From the NCBI GenBank assembly GCA_026710155.1, contig JAPORQ010000045.1:24813-88812 (forward strand): a stretch of 64,000 bases of DNA, written 5' to 3'. This document shows positions 34,170 to 45,120 of this stretch, one piece after another. The notes beneath the pieces were generated by a model, which was given only the letters and a program-made list of their open reading frames with translations, was not told the DNA's origin and searched no databases. The translations under genes and the position numbers were made by a program. How positions within the stretch are numbered: position 1 is the first letter of the stretch; the number at the start of each line of letters is the position of its first letter. This stretch comes from Paracoccaceae bacterium (GTDB taxonomy: Bacteria; Pseudomonadota; Alphaproteobacteria; Rhodobacterales; Rhodobacteraceae).

Positions 34170-36500
34170 ATGGATATGACCGAATATAAAGCCCATTCGA
34201 ATATTCATCACGATTCGGCAAGACTCCATGTCACCGGCACGGCGCAATATGTTGATGATTTGGATTCTACCGAGGGAACATTACATCTGGCTTTCGGTCT
34301 CTCAAAGATAGCCTGTGGCAAGATCAAATCCATTGGCCTTGAACCTGTCTGGCAATCCCCGGGAGTGGTTAAGGTACTGCTCTGCTTGCACCTGCCCGCA
34401 GCCAATGATGTATCACCTTCGCCTTATTTGGAACCACTGCTGGCCGAGGGCAGTGTTGAATTTATCGGGCAACCGATATTTCTTGTGATTGCCGATACCA
34501 ACATGAATGCAAGGATGGCGGCACGCAAGGCAATCATTGAAATCGATGAAATCAAGCCGCTGTTGACAATTGATGAAGCACTTGAGGCCAAGAGTTTGTT
34601 CGAGGATCCCCTTGTGTATAACAATGGTGATCCTGAAGGTGCCGTCGATGGGTCTCCCAAAATCCTCACCGGCGAGATGGAAATGGGTGGTCAGGAGCAT
34701 TTCTACCTTGAGGGCCAGGTTGCCATGGCCATACCTCAGGAGAATGATGGAATGCTGGTTTATTCATCAACCCAGCACCCTTCAGAGGTACAACACAAGG
34801 TTGCAGACAGCCTCGGTGTTCCCATGAACAAGGTGAGGGTCGAAGTTCGAAGGATGGGTGGGGGTTTTGGTGGAAAGGAAAGTCAGGCAAACTCGGTCGC
34901 ATGTGCCTGTGCGGTTGCAGCCAAACTTACCGGCAGACCTTGTCGTTTTCGTTATGACAGAGATGATGATTTTCTGATTACCGGCAAACGCCATGATTGT
35001 CGAATTGCCTATCGAGTCGGTTTTGATGAAACCGGAAAAATCAATGGGGTAATCATTGATCATTTTATTCGATGTGGCTGGTCCATGGATTTATCCCTTC
35101 CCGTTGCTGACAGGGCCATGCTCCATTCGGACAATGCCTATTTTCTGCCTTCATCGAAAATCACCTCATACCGTTTGAGAACCAATACCCAATCGGCAAC
35201 TGCCTTCAGGGGTTTTGGTGGTCCCCAGGGGATGGTGGGAATTGAAAGGATCATGGATCACATTGCCCATGAGCTGGGCATGGATCCTCTGGATGTCAGA
35301 AGAATCAATTTCTACAACCCACCCAATTCAGTTGCACTCCAAAAGACCCATTACGGCATGGAAGTTGAGGATTGCATCATCGAGGAAATTGTTGACGAGT
35401 TGGTTGCAACTTCGGACTATCAAAACCGAAGGCAGCAAATCAACGAATGGAACGACAAAAATCCATTTCTCAAAAAGGGCATTGCATTGACACCTGTCAA
35501 ATTCGGGATTTCATTTACTCTAACGCACTTAAATCAGGCTGGATCGCTTGTTCATGTGTACAGGGACGGCTCAATTCACTTGAATCATGGCGGAACAGAG
35601 ATGGGCCAGGGTCTGATGATAAAAATCGCCCAAATAGCAGCCAATACTTTTGGCCAGCCGGTTGGATCAGTCAGAATTACACCCGCTGATACCGATAAGG
35701 TTCCCAATACATCGGCTACAGCTGCTTCCTCTGGTACAGACATCAATGGAATGGCAACCAAAATCGCCTGTACCAAGATAATCGATCGACTTATTGGATT
35801 TCTGGCCGAGCGTCATCAATCACAACCTGATGAGGTCCGATTCGAGCAAGGTGAATTCAAGGTTCAGAATGAAACCTATGACTTCAAGGAAGTCATAGAC
35901 GATGCTTACCTGAACAGGATATCGCTATCCGCAACGGGCTTCTATTCAACCCCGAAATTGCATTGGGACCGCAAAATTGGCAAGGGGCGTCCATTCTTCT
36001 ACTTTGCATACGGTGCTGCCGTCTCTGAAGTCATGATTGATGTGCTTACCGGTGAAAACAAATTGCTTCGGGCTGATATAATCCATGATGTCGGAAATTC
36101 CGTTAATCCGGCTATTGATCTCGGGCAGGTTGAAGGTGGCTTTGTTCAGGGTTATGGTTGGTTAACCACCGAGGAACTCTACTGGGATTCCAATGGCTAT
36201 TTGCGAACCCATGCACCATCTACCTACAAGATACCCGCATGCCGCGACAGACCGATGGATTTGCGCGTCAAACTTTGGGAGAAAGGTTGGAACAGGGAAG
36301 AAACCATATTCAATTCCAAGGCCGTGGGTGAACCTCCCTTGATGTTGGGAATATCGGTTTTTCTGGCCTTATCCAATGCTATAGCTTCCATCACGGAGGA
36401 CTACCCATCTCTGAATGCCCCAGCAACCCCTGAGCGTATATTGAATACCCTCACCCGGAATTATCAGGTACCCTTTGACTTTCAATCTGGAAGAAATTGA
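34170..36500 (+). CDS. xdhB: xanthine dehydrogenase large subunit (molybdopterin)
   Basis: Catalytic subunit of 776 residues that hydroxylates hypoxanthine and xanthine to urate in the cytoplasm. Signatures are RRMGGGFGGKESQ (Mo-cofactor loop), TAFRGFGGPQGM (substrate arginine), GGTEMGQGL and KAVGEPPLMLG with the catalytic Glu. It begins on the base after the xdhA stop. The set xdhABC is complete here, but no later urate or guanine genes are visible. Confidence 0.93.
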   Translation: MDMTEYKAHSNIHHDSARLHVTGTAQYVDDLDSTEGTLHLAFGLSKIACGKIKSIGLEPVWQSPGVVKVLLCLHLPAANDVSPSPYLEPLLAEGSVEFIGQPIFLVIADTNMNARMAARKAIIEIDEIKPLLTIDEALEAKSLFEDPLVYNNGDPEGAVDGSPKILTGEMEMGGQEHFYLEGQVAMAIPQENDGMLVYSSTQHPSEVQHKVADSLGVPMNKVRVEVRRMGGGFGGKESQANSVACACAVAAKLTGRPCRFRYDRDDDFLITGKRHDCRIAYRVGFDETGKINGVIIDHFIRCGWSMDLSLPVADRAMLHSDNAYFLPSSKITSYRLRTNTQSATAFRGFGGPQGMVGIERIMDHIAHELGMDPLDVRRINFYNPPNSVALQKTHYGMEVEDCIIEEIVDELVATSDYQNRRQQINEWNDKNPFLKKGIALTPVKFGISFTLTHLNQAGSLVHVYRDGSIHLNHGGTEMGQGLMIKIAQIAANTFGQPVGSVRITPADTDKVPNTSATAASSGTDINGMATKIACTKIIDRLIGFLAERHQSQPDEVRFEQGEFKVQNETYDFKEVIDDAYLNRISLSATGFYSTPKLHWDRKIGKGRPFFYFAYGAAVSEVMIDVLTGENKLLRADIIHDVGNSVNPAIDLGQVEGGFVQGYGWLTTEELYWDSNGYLRTHAPSTYKIPACRDRPMDLRVKLWEKGWNREETIFNSKAVGEPPLMLGISVFLALSNAIASITEDYPSLNAPATPERILNTLTRNYQVPFDFQSGRN

Positions 36501-37395
36501 ACAACTGGTTGCAGAACATGAAGAAATAATTCGTGTTCTGATTGTTGCCACCCAAGGTTCCACTCCACGGGATACAGGTACCAGAATGCTGGTCTGGACC
36601 AGAGGTCAGAAAGGCACCATAGGCGGGGGTGCATTGGAGTATAAAATACTCGATACCTGTCGCCAAAGATTGGCTGGGGGTAATCAAAATCCACTCCTTA
36701 TCTCCCAACCTCTTGGTCCTGGACTGGGTCAATGTTGTGGGGGTCATGTCAAATTTGTCCTTGAATACTTCAACATGGATGGAGTTAACTCTATCAGGGT
36801 AAAAACCACCGACCAGACAATTTATGGCAGAGCCATAGAAAAGGATATTGATGGCAAGATGGTTCAAAGTTTTCCACCGGTTGAAAATCTTCCTGTTATC
36901 AAGGATGGATGGTTGCTTGAACAGTTGGTTGCAAGCAAGGAACAACTATGGGTTTTTGGTTCAGGCCATGTAGGAACAGCCATTGTAAATCTTTTTTCAA
37001 AACTCCCTTCCATAGAAATTAGCTGGATTGATTTTCACGAGGACCGCTTTCCTGCCGAGATACCAGCAGGTGTGAATAAAATTGTCGCTGCCGACCCGGA
37101 TCAGCTCACCAAATACGCACCTCCTGAAGGGTTTTTTCTGGTTCTCACCCATTCCCATGATCTTGATTTGAAAATCATGGAGGGCTTGCTGAGGAAAGAC
37201 TTTTCATATCTTGGCCTGATCGGTTCAAGGACCAAATGGTCGAGATTCAAACAGAGACTACTGGGGTTGGGTCATGCCGAAGAGGCTCTGAATAAAGTCA
37301 AATGCCCAATTGGAATGCGTGATTTGGGCAAACATCCCTGGCAAATCGCTGTTGGGGTTTCTGCTGAATTATTGGAACACCTGAATAAAAAATAG
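36475..37395 (+). CDS. xdhC: XdhC, molybdenum cofactor insertion and protection protein
   Basis: Protein of 306 residues of the XdhC/CoxI family, which binds the Mo cofactor, presents it for sulfuration and hands it to XdhB. Seen are VATQGSTPRDTGTRMLV, GGGALEY, the CCGG motif (GQCCGGHVKF) and a C-terminal Rossmann domain (WVFGSGHVGTAIV; YLGLIGSRTKW). No ATG fits, so I use TTG 36475, which overlaps the xdhB end by 26 bases and keeps the conserved N-terminal strand. Confidence 0.9.
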   Translation: MTFNLEEIEQLVAEHEEIIRVLIVATQGSTPRDTGTRMLVWTRGQKGTIGGGALEYKILDTCRQRLAGGNQNPLLISQPLGPGLGQCCGGHVKFVLEYFNMDGVNSIRVKTTDQTIYGRAIEKDIDGKMVQSFPPVENLPVIKDGWLLEQLVASKEQLWVFGSGHVGTAIVNLFSKLPSIEISWIDFHEDRFPAEIPAGVNKIVAADPDQLTKYAPPEGFFLVLTHSHDLDLKIMEGLLRKDFSYLGLIGSRTKWSRFKQRLLGLGHAEEALNKVKCPIGMRDLGKHPWQIAVGVSAELLEHLNKK

Positions 37396-37506
37396 TCAGA
37401 ATATCCCTAAATTGGACCAGTGATTTACCCGAAAATGTTGATAAACCACAATGGTCAAGTGAATGTCAATCTTTAGTCACTCTGAACGAATAATTCAATT
37501 CTGAAA

Positions 37507-39462
37507 TCAGTTCTGTATTGTCAGAAGTTCAATACCCTCTGAAACCTGATCCCCAATGGAAAAGAAAATCTCCTTGACGGTCCCGGCGTGTGGTGCCCGT
37601 ATCACATGTTCGGTTTTCATGGCTTCAAGAACAAGTAGTGACTCTCCTTCTGCAATCTCCTGTCCCTTGTTGACCAAAACATTCACAATTAACCCGGGCA
37701 TTGGAGAAGTTAATGTTCCTGACTGGTTGTTTGACCTCCGGGTTTCCCGGAACTCTGATATGCGCTTCAGCCTCAGTTTTTGATCAAGCATGAATACGGT
37801 AAAATCATCTTGATAACTGTATATCTCAAGTGAATATTCTTCATGATCAATTTTGCCGTGAAAATCGTGAGAACCAATCCACTCACCCTCAACACTAAAT
37901 GAGAGGTTTTCTTCCCGAAGCAAAAGGATATTTCCTTGAAAGGCAAAATCCCATATCCTGTTATTGAACTGGAGTTTGATTTCTCGACCCAATGAAGCCC
38001 CAAGCCTCCATCCGGAGTTATCAAACCATGGAGAATGGCCTTTTCCAGAAAAATCTGATTTAACCATTAAGGCATAGGCGGAAATCGCCAAAAATCGGCT
38101 GGAAACATCCTGATTTGGACACAGGTCCTCAATGTTTGTTTCGATGAATTTTGTATCAAATTCACCCGACCTGACATGGGGGTTGTTGACGAGGGAAAGC
38201 AAGAAATCCTCGTTGGTTGCAGGACCGCCAATCTTGAGTGATCTTAATCCATTGTGGATAACTTTGAGAGCCTGTTCTCTTGAAGGGCCATAACTGATGA
38301 GCTTGGCAATCATGGGGTCGTAGTTCAGGGATACTTCATCACCCTCAACAACACCCCGATCTATCCTCAGGTTTTTATCTTCTTCGGGCAATCCCAAATG
38401 ATAAAGCTTGCCGAAACTGGGGGTGAAATCGGGATTTTCCAAATACAATCTCGCTTCGATCGCATGGCCCCTGGCCTGAATTTTATTCAAATGTTCTGGC
38501 AATTGCTCATCCCTGGCCACCCGGATTTGAAGTTCCACGATATCCAAACCAGTTATGAATTCGGTTACCGGATGCTCCACCTGTATTCGGGTGTTCATTT
38601 CCAGAAACCAAAAATGGCCATCAACATCCACCAAAAATTCAAAGGTTCCCACCCCACTGTAGCCAATGACTTTGCTGCCAATTATTGCCGCTTCGAACAG
38701 TTTGTCCCTGGTTGCTTGTTGCAGACCTGGTGCAGGGGCTTCCTCAATTACCTTCTGATGCCTTCTTTGCAGGGAACATTCCCTTTCAAGCAGATGGGTG
38801 ACATTGCCGTAATTATCACCGATGATCTGGACCTCGATATGACGGGCTGATTTGACATATTTTTCAATGATCAGCTTATCGTTTCCAAAAGAGGACAGGC
38901 TTTCTCTTTTGGCTGAATCAAGGGATTCGCCCATCTCGTTTTCGGATTCGACCACCCGCATCCCCCTGCCTCCACCTCCAGCAACTGCCTTGAGCATTAC
39001 CGGATACCCCATCTTTTCTGCCATTTCAAGAAAAGAGGCATGACCCTGATCTTGTGGATTAAAACCCTTTATGACTGGAATTCCTGCTTCAGCCATTATG
39101 GTCTTGGCTTCGTTTTTCAGCCCCATGGCTTTTATCACTTCAGGGGATGGACCAATAAATATGATATTCTTATTGCTGCACATTTGAGCAAAATCAGGGT
39201 TTTCAGACAGAAAACCATATCCTGGATGAATGGCATCGGCATTCGTTTTAAGAGCAAGGTCAATGATGCCATCGCCATTGAGGTAACCCGCGCCCATTTC
39301 TCCGGATCCTATACAATGGGCTTCATCTGCCATTTTAACATGCAGGGAGTTACGGTCGTTGGGGGCATAGATACACACCGTCGCATTACCCATCCGTTTA
39401 CAGGTATGAATTATCCTGCAGGCAATTTCCCCCCTATTGGCTACCAATATCTTGTTTATCAC
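37507..39462 (-). CDS. mccA: methylcrotonyl-CoA carboxylase biotin-carrying subunit
   Basis: Protein of 651 residues: biotin carboxylase (NKILVANRGEIACRI at the start, GGGGRGMRVV ATP loop, EMNTRIQVEHPVTE) followed by a biotinyl domain with VLEAMKTEHVIRAP near the C-terminus, the lysine being biotinylated. It carboxylates biotin with ATP and bicarbonate for MccB. Order mccB-mccA with 26 bases between supports one transcript. Assignment to methylcrotonyl- rather than geranyl- or propionyl-CoA follows from the MccB-type partner. Confidence 0.87.
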   Translation of the reverse strand: MINKILVANRGEIACRIIHTCKRMGNATVCIYAPNDRNSLHVKMADEAHCIGSGEMGAGYLNGDGIIDLALKTNADAIHPGYGFLSENPDFAQMCSNKNIIFIGPSPEVIKAMGLKNEAKTIMAEAGIPVIKGFNPQDQGHASFLEMAEKMGYPVMLKAVAGGGGRGMRVVESENEMGESLDSAKRESLSSFGNDKLIIEKYVKSARHIEVQIIGDNYGNVTHLLERECSLQRRHQKVIEEAPAPGLQQATRDKLFEAAIIGSKVIGYSGVGTFEFLVDVDGHFWFLEMNTRIQVEHPVTEFITGLDIVELQIRVARDEQLPEHLNKIQARGHAIEARLYLENPDFTPSFGKLYHLGLPEEDKNLRIDRGVVEGDEVSLNYDPMIAKLISYGPSREQALKVIHNGLRSLKIGGPATNEDFLLSLVNNPHVRSGEFDTKFIETNIEDLCPNQDVSSRFLAISAYALMVKSDFSGKGHSPWFDNSGWRLGASLGREIKLQFNNRIWDFAFQGNILLLREENLSFSVEGEWIGSHDFHGKIDHEEYSLEIYSYQDDFTVFMLDQKLRLKRISEFRETRRSNNQSGTLTSPMPGLIVNVLVNKGQEIAEGESLLVLEAMKTEHVIRAPHAGTVKEIFFSIGDQVSEGIELLTIQN

Positions 39463-39488
39463 GGCTGCTGTTACCTATGGGTGTGTGA

Positions 39489-41093
39489 CTACATTCGAAA
39501 GACACCGAATTCTGTTTGTTCAGGAATTTTGCCCATTGTAGCAGACAAGGTCAATCCTAAAACCATTCTGGTATCCTTGGGTTCGATTATTCCATCATCC
39601 CAAAGCCTGGCTGTTGCATAATAGGGATGTCCTTCCTTCTCGAATTTATCCCGGATGGGTTGCTTGAAAGCGTCTTCTTCTTCCTTTTTCCAATCCTTGC
39701 CTGACCTCTCAAGGCTATCCCGCTTGACTGTTGCAAGCACACTGGCAGCTTGTTCACCTCCCATGACCGAAATTCTGGCATTGGGCCATGTGAATAGAAA
39801 ACTGGGATTGAATGCTCTGCCGCACATGCCGTAATTGCCTGCCCCAAAGGAACCTCCCACAATAATGGTGATTTTGGGAACCCGTGCACAGGAAACAGCG
39901 GTTACAAGTTTTGCTCCATCCTTGGCAATGCCCCCTGCTTCATAGGATTTTCCAACCATGAAACCGGAAATGTTCTGCAGAAACACCAGGGGAATGTTTC
40001 GCTTGCAGCAAATTTCAATGAAATGCGCGCCTTTCAGGGCCGATTCCGAAAACAGAATACCGTTATTGGCCAGTATTCCCACCCTAATCCCATGTATTCT
40101 GGCGAAACCACAAATCAGCGTTTTCCCGTAAAGCTCCTTGAATTCATCAAACTCCGAACCATCAACTATTCTAGCGATCACTTCCTTCATTTCAAAGGAT
40201 TTCCTGAGGTCAGTCGGTACTATTCCATTCAACTCCAGCGAATCATATTCTGGAGTGGCAGGTTCAGTATTGAAAATGGGAAAACCGGGTTCCTTGAGGT
40301 TGGATATTATTCTCCTGATTCTGGTAATGGCGTCATAATCGTTTTCAGCAAGGTGATCGGCAACACCTGATATTCGGGCATGGACATCACCCCCTCCCAA
40401 CTCCTCGGCTGTAACTTCTTCTCCCGTAGCAGCCTTCACCAAGGGAGGTCCACCCAGAAAAATGGTCCCATTGCCCTTTACAATGACACTCTCTTCCGAC
40501 ATGGCCGGCACATAGGCCCCACCTGCAGTGCACGACCCCATGACTGCTGCTATTTGTGGTATGCCCTTCGCCGACATGGTGGCTTGGTTATAGAAAATCC
40601 TGCCGAAATGGTCCCTGTCAGGAAACACTTCATCCTGATGGGGCAAATTGGCCCCACCCGAATCCACCAGGTAAATACAGGGCAGTTGGTTCTGTGATGC
40701 AATTTCCTGGGCTCGAAGATGCTTTTTTACAGTAAGCGGGTAATAGGTGCCACCCTTTACAGTCGCATCATTGGCAATAATCAGACACTGCCTTCCCTGA
40801 ACCAGACCGATACCGGATACCAGACCTGCAGAAGGTATATCTTCTTTGTAGACTTCATGGGCAGCCAAGGGCGAAAGTTCCAAAAATGGAGTGCCAACAT
40901 CAAGAAGCAGTTTAACACGTTCCCTTGCAGGTAATTTATTTCTGCTTCGGTGCCTCTCCATGGCCTTCTTGCCACCACCTTCCTGAACCTTGGTGTTTAA
41001 CTCTCGTAAGTCCCCAATCAAGGCCGACATGGCCTCCTGGTTTTGAACAAACTCAGAGGATGATGGATCAATTGATGAAATAAGTTGATTCAT
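39489..41093 (-). CDS. mccB: methylcrotonyl-CoA carboxylase carboxyltransferase subunit
   Basis: Carboxyltransferase of 534 residues, the usual MccB length. Blocks [46 protein letters not shown] and [14 protein letters not shown] are diagnostic for the acyl-CoA carboxylase beta family, and [20 protein letters not shown] is the MccB-specific region. With MccA it carboxylates 3-methylcrotonyl-CoA in leucine breakdown. The isovaleryl-CoA dehydrogenase and HMG-CoA lyase genes often nearby are not in the window. The upstream neighbour is a GMC oxidoreductase. Confidence 0.92.
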   Translation of the reverse strand: MNQLISSIDPSSSEFVQNQEAMSALIGDLRELNTKVQEGGGKKAMERHRSRNKLPARERVKLLLDVGTPFLELSPLAAHEVYKEDIPSAGLVSGIGLVQGRQCLIIANDATVKGGTYYPLTVKKHLRAQEIASQNQLPCIYLVDSGGANLPHQDEVFPDRDHFGRIFYNQATMSAKGIPQIAAVMGSCTAGGAYVPAMSEESVIVKGNGTIFLGGPPLVKAATGEEVTAEELGGGDVHARISGVADHLAENDYDAITRIRRIISNLKEPGFPIFNTEPATPEYDSLELNGIVPTDLRKSFEMKEVIARIVDGSEFDEFKELYGKTLICGFARIHGIRVGILANNGILFSESALKGAHFIEICCKRNIPLVFLQNISGFMVGKSYEAGGIAKDGAKLVTAVSCARVPKITIIVGGSFGAGNYGMCGRAFNPSFLFTWPNARISVMGGEQAASVLATVKRDSLERSGKDWKKEEEDAFKQPIRDKFEKEGHPYYATARLWDDGIIEPKDTRMVLGLTLSATMGKIPEQTEFGVFRM

Positions 41094-41122
41094 GATTTGC
41101 CAATTATACTAATGTAAATGCT

Positions 41123-42787
41123 TCATCTATCACTTGTTTCCCAGTTGGGATGTATCCAAACTTCTGCATTTTCATCAGGTGGCAGTGTTTTTCCAAGGAT
41201 AAAATCGGCACCCTTCTCACCAACCATTATCGAGGGGCCATTGGTGTTGCCATAGGTTAATTGTGGAAATATCGAACTGTCAATTACCCTGAGATTGTCA
41301 ACGCCAATTACCTTGCATTGGGGATCAACAACAGCAAGTTTATCATTTGCACTACCCATGCGACAGGTACCTGAGGGGTGATAGGCGCTCTCAAGATGTT
41401 CCCGGACAAATTGATCAATTTCATCATCGGCCATGACATTTTCACCGGGTTGAATTTCCTTTCCTCGATAGGGATCAAAAGCTGGCTGAGCAAAAATCTC
41501 CCTGGCAACGGCTATACATTTTCTGAAATCCCTGATGTCCTTTTGCTCTGCCAAGTAGTTGAATTGTATCCTGGGTGGTGTATTGGGGTTGCTATCCCTG
41601 AGTGAAACCTTCCCTCTTGAGGAACACCTCATTGGTCCGATATGCATCTGATAGCCATGACCTTCGGAAACTGCCTGACCATCATACCTTATGGCGATCG
41701 GGAGGAAATGAATCTGGATATCTGGATATTCCACGCCAGCGGAGGATCTGATGAAGGCACAACTTTCAAAGTGGTTGGACGATCCAATTCCTGTCCGGAA
41801 AAGGGTCCATTGAATTCCGGCAATGAGTTTGGCAGGCCAATTCCAGTATTTGAAAAGGGAGACATCCTGTTTGCAGGCCTGCTGGATATAAACTTCCGGA
41901 TGATCCATCAAATTGTTTCCAACCCCGGGGCGATCAACCAGGGCTTCTATTCCCAATTCAGCCAATTCTTCTGCAGGACCAATGCCGGATAACATGAGAA
42001 GTTTAGGAGAATTGAAGGCTGAAGCAGAAACAATGATTTCCTTGTTGGCATGTATTAGCTCTGTTCTTTGACCAATTTCAATCTCAACTCCAACAGCTTT
42101 CTTGTCCTCGAAAATTATCCTGCGGGCCAAACACCTGATCATTTCGACATTGGACATTTGCAAGGCAGGCTTGAGATATGCGGATGCTGCTGACCAGCGT
42201 TTGCCATTCCAAATGGTTTGTTCCATCGGACCAAACCCTTCCTGTTTGAACCCGTTATAATCTTCGGTTGTTTGGTAGCCCGCCTGTAACCCAGCCAATT
42301 CAAAGGCCTCAATCAGGGGATTTTTCCTTCCCCCCCTGATAACATGCAAAGGTCCATCATTACCCCTTATTTCCGGGTCGCCACCTGAACCACAATCATG
42401 CCAATTTTCCATCCTGCGGAAATAGGGCACAACATCCCTGTAGGACCAGCCGCTGGCACCCAGTTGGGCCCAATTATCAAAATCCCTGGCATGGCCTCTG
42501 ACATAAACCATCCCGTTAATAGAGGAAGACCCCCCTATCACCTTGCCCCGGGGCGCTGCTATCTGTCTGCCATCCAAATGAGGTTCCGGTTCGGTAAAGT
42601 ACCCCCAATCATATCTTTTCATGTTCATAGGGTATGAAAGGGCTGCAGGCATGTTGATGAATGGCCCAAAATCAGAACCTCCAAACTCAAGTACAATAAT
42701 TCTATTGTCAGAGTTTTGGGCCAATCTGAAAGTCAGGGCAGAGCCCGAACTTCCTGAACCAATTACTATATAATCTGCGACTTTCAT
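41123..42787 (-). CDS. GMC-family oxidoreductase, choline dehydrogenase-like
   Basis: FAD enzyme of 554 residues. N-terminal [18 protein letters not shown] binds [29 protein letters not shown] is the choline-dehydrogenase form of the GMC signature; HPSGTCRMG and [19 protein letters not shown] carry the active-site residues near the C-terminus. It resembles BetA, which oxidises choline to betaine aldehyde, but no BetB or BetI lies beside it, so another alcohol is possible. It precedes mccB by about 30 bases on the same strand. Confidence 0.87.
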   Translation of the reverse strand: MKVADYIVIGSGSSGSALTFRLAQNSDNRIIVLEFGGSDFGPFINMPAALSYPMNMKRYDWGYFTEPEPHLDGRQIAAPRGKVIGGSSSINGMVYVRGHARDFDNWAQLGASGWSYRDVVPYFRRMENWHDCGSGGDPEIRGNDGPLHVIRGGRKNPLIEAFELAGLQAGYQTTEDYNGFKQEGFGPMEQTIWNGKRWSAASAYLKPALQMSNVEMIRCLARRIIFEDKKAVGVEIEIGQRTELIHANKEIIVSASAFNSPKLLMLSGIGPAEELAELGIEALVDRPGVGNNLMDHPEVYIQQACKQDVSLFKYWNWPAKLIAGIQWTLFRTGIGSSNHFESCAFIRSSAGVEYPDIQIHFLPIAIRYDGQAVSEGHGYQMHIGPMRCSSRGKVSLRDSNPNTPPRIQFNYLAEQKDIRDFRKCIAVAREIFAQPAFDPYRGKEIQPGENVMADDEIDQFVREHLESAYHPSGTCRMGSANDKLAVVDPQCKVIGVDNLRVIDSSIFPQLTYGNTNGPSIMVGEKGADFILGKTLPPDENAEVWIHPNWETSDR

Positions 42788-42897
42788 AACCTAACCCAGC
42801 CGAATAAGGTGAAATCTGAAAGTAATATTGTATTTCAGTTTTTCAAAGAATCCGTTTAACACAACTTTCTTAGGAGTAGGGTTTATACCGAAGCACC

Positions 42898-43206
42898 TTA
42901 AAATCCAAAAACAAAGGTATTTTTTTGCAATTCAGCTTTCACTTCTGCAATCTTATCAGGATTATGATGTTGGATCATTGCAATGTGTCGGTAAGTATCG
43001 GTTTCCCATGCAAGAGATTTCAAGCCTGATCTTGGATAGCCTACATTATTTTGACTCCCAAGAAATTCCTTGATTATTACAAATGCGAATGAAAGCAGTA
43101 ATGGCATCAACGAAACTCGTGCCACTGTAATTTGTTCCAAAATTGTACAAAGAGCGAAACCAGAAACGCAACAAGTGCAATAATGAATCCAAAATATTGA
43201 CCTCAC
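42898..43206 (-). CDS. doubtful hypothetical protein
   Basis: ORF of 102 codons (MRSIFWIHYCTCCVSGFALC...) with one or two hydrophobic stretches and a hydrophilic tail (NPDKIAEVKAELQKN). No family recognised. There is no clear ribosome site, and the upstream DNA looks degraded. It may be the end of a broken gene. Confidence 0.3.
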   Translation of the reverse strand: MRSIFWIHYCTCCVSGFALCTILEQITVARVSLMPLLLSFAFVIIKEFLGSQNNVGYPRSGLKSLAWETDTYRHIAMIQHHNPDKIAEVKAELQKNTFVFGF

Positions 43207-43282
43207 CGGCCTTCAGGTTGACTTATTTCCAAGGCTTTTCTTTCAGATCCATGCCTATGGTCTTGCCCATTTTCTTTCATTT

Positions 43283-43397
43283 CAAACATTCGCTCTGAAA
43301 TTCAGAACTGATTTGGAACCGAAAATGGTTTTTTGTCTGGAAATGTATTGGATTTGCTACATTTTTGAACTTATAGAACAGGCTCTGAGGTTTGCAT
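43283..43397. repeat. element C, one-ended copy
   Basis: Read in reverse, this matches the left 100 bases of element C at 48006: GAGCCTGTTCTATAAGTTCA against GAACCTGTTCCATAAGTCCA, then TAGCAAATCCAATACATTTC identical in both and CATTTTCGGTTCCAA identical. Only one end of the element is recognisable here. Confidence 0.7.
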
Positions 43398-43690
43398 TTT
43401 CATAAAATCCCAATGCCCACTGAAAATCTTGACTGATTATTTCCTCATCATTACGAAAACCATTGGTATATTTTGGTGGAAGCAATGTTAAGGAATACAA
43501 GGTTGTTATGGAATTTAATCCACTGAATAATGGCAGAAAATAACTTTTCTCTCATATGTATCAGTTTTTTGTTTTCATATCGAAATTATCTCTTGGGGAA
43601 GAAAATAGTAGTGAGTAAAGTAAAATGCCGACATTTTGGCCTGTCGATATTTGGTTTTGGGAAATTACTTTCCTCGCTGATTTGCCAATC

Positions 43691-44989
43691 CTAAACAACC
43701 AAAGCCGGCTCACCTGCCTCGACGACATCTTCAAATGTTCTAAGTCCTGGATAGGGAGCAGAAACCATCACAGCCATGTTGCCGGGTTTGTGTTCATTAT
43801 GATACATTTTCATATGGGCATCGGGTATCTGGTCCCATCCAAATACTTCGGACATGCAAGGATCAATCCTCTTTTCCAACACCAGCTGGTTGGCCTGGCT
43901 CGCCTGCTTGAGATTGGCGAAGTGGGAACCCTGAATTCTTTTCTGGTGCATCCATACATATCGGGCATCCATGGTTAGATTATAACCAGAGGTACCAGCA
44001 CAGATTACCACCATGCCACCTCGCTTTACTACAAAGGTTGAAATCGGGAATGTTGCCTCGCCGGGATGCTCGAATACGATATCAACATTTTTCCCCTTGC
44101 CGGTAATATCCCAGATGGCCTTGCCAAATTTCCTAACTTCGGAAAACCATTCCTTGTATTCCATGGAGTTGACCTTGGGTAATTGTCCCCAGCAATCGAA
44201 TTCCTTCCTGTTGATAACTCCCTTGGCTCCAAGGTCCAAAACGAAATCTCTCTTGCTTTCATCGGAGATAATGCCAATTGCATTGGCACCGGCTGTATTA
44301 ATCAACTGTATGGCATATGAACCCAATCCCCCCGAAGCACCCCATACAAGTACATTCTGTCCCGGACGAAGAATGTGTGGACGATGACCGAAAAGCATAC
44401 GGTAGGCAGTTGCCAGGGTCAGGGTATAACAGGCACTTTCCTCCCAGGTCAGATGTTGGGGTCTCTTCATCAACTGCTGGGATTGAACCCGTGTGAATTG
44501 TGCAAATGAGCCATCAGGTGTTTCGTATCCCCAAATTCTTTGGGAAGCCGAAAACATTGGATCACCACCGTTGCATTCCTCATCATCGCCATCATCCTGA
44601 TTACAATGAATGACAACCTCGTCACCAACCTTCCATCGACGAACCTTGTCGCCAACAGCCCATACTATTCCAGAGGCGTCCGATCCAGCAATATGATACT
44701 CAGCCTTATGAACATCAAACATTGAGATTGGCGTTCCAAGCCCTGCCCAGACACCATTATAATTGACACCCGCAGCCATAACAAGCACCAAAACCTCATT
44801 ACTGTCAATATTGGGGACATCAACCACTTCCACCTTCATGGCATCGACAGGTACGCCCTGTCTTTCCCTGCGGATAACCCAAGCATGCATTGACTTGGGA
44901 ACATGACCAAGGGGAGGGATTTCGCCCATCTGATAAAGGTCCTTAATTTCTCTGCTGGAGAGATCACTATGTTCTAAAGGTTGTGTCAT
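43691..44989 (-). CDS. ccr: crotonyl-CoA carboxylase/reductase
   Basis: Zinc-free MDR-family enzyme of 432 residues that carboxylates crotonyl-CoA with NADPH and CO2 to (2S)-ethylmalonyl-CoA, the key step of the ethylmalonyl-CoA pathway for acetate assimilation. Blocks VMAAGVNYNGVWAGLG, AEYHIAGSDASGIVW, NQDDGDDEECNGGDPMFS and VLVWGASGGLGSYAIQ are characteristic of Ccr and its length is exact. ATG 44989 (MTQPLEHSDL) is used; a TTG four codons upstream is in frame. A palindrome shared with ecm lies about 55-75 bases upstream. Confidence 0.94.
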   Translation of the reverse strand: MTQPLEHSDLSSREIKDLYQMGEIPPLGHVPKSMHAWVIRRERQGVPVDAMKVEVVDVPNIDSNEVLVLVMAAGVNYNGVWAGLGTPISMFDVHKAEYHIAGSDASGIVWAVGDKVRRWKVGDEVVIHCNQDDGDDEECNGGDPMFSASQRIWGYETPDGSFAQFTRVQSQQLMKRPQHLTWEESACYTLTLATAYRMLFGHRPHILRPGQNVLVWGASGGLGSYAIQLINTAGANAIGIISDESKRDFVLDLGAKGVINRKEFDCWGQLPKVNSMEYKEWFSEVRKFGKAIWDITGKGKNVDIVFEHPGEATFPISTFVVKRGGMVVICAGTSGYNLTMDARYVWMHQKRIQGSHFANLKQASQANQLVLEKRIDPCMSEVFGWDQIPDAHMKMYHNEHKPGNMAVMVSAPYPGLRTFEDVVEAGEPALVV

Positions 44990-45042
44990 AAAATGTCTCA
45001 ATGCCTCAAGGGTTTTGTAAAGGGAAATCTACAAATAACATT

Positions 45043-45062
45043 ATATTGCTGCGGTGCAATAT
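45043..45062 (-). promoter_or_regulatory. palindrome upstream of ccr, shared with ecm
   Basis: ATATTGC-TGCGGT-GCAATAT is an inverted repeat with 7-bp arms whose core TGCTGCGGTGCA (45047-45058) matches TGCTGCATTGCA upstream of ecm (56296-56307) at 10 of 12 positions. It resembles the TGC-rich CTGC-N3/4-GCAG sites reported for PhaR-type repressors, which link polyhydroxybutyrate and acetyl-CoA metabolism. The T run follows on the plus strand only, where no gene ends, so a terminator role is unlikely. Confidence 0.5.
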
Positions 45063-45120
45063 TTTTTTCTATCGTTATTTTAAGTTCCCAAAGGAATATT
45101 TTTGGTTGGTAACTCAAACC

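Larger units (their letters stand above)
42788..43690. other. 900-base region with element C fragment and one doubtful ORF
   Basis: Besides a doubtful 102-codon ORF (42898-43206) and an element C end (43283-43397), nothing is recognised. The minus-strand frames upstream of the ORF read KTIGMDLKEKPWK and then a stop, which hints at an older, longer gene that has decayed. Confidence 0.5.

Noticed and set aside
45043..45070. Hairpin followed by T run, looking like a plus-strand terminator
   Set aside because: No plus-strand gene ends here; the palindrome shared with ecm makes an operator more likely.
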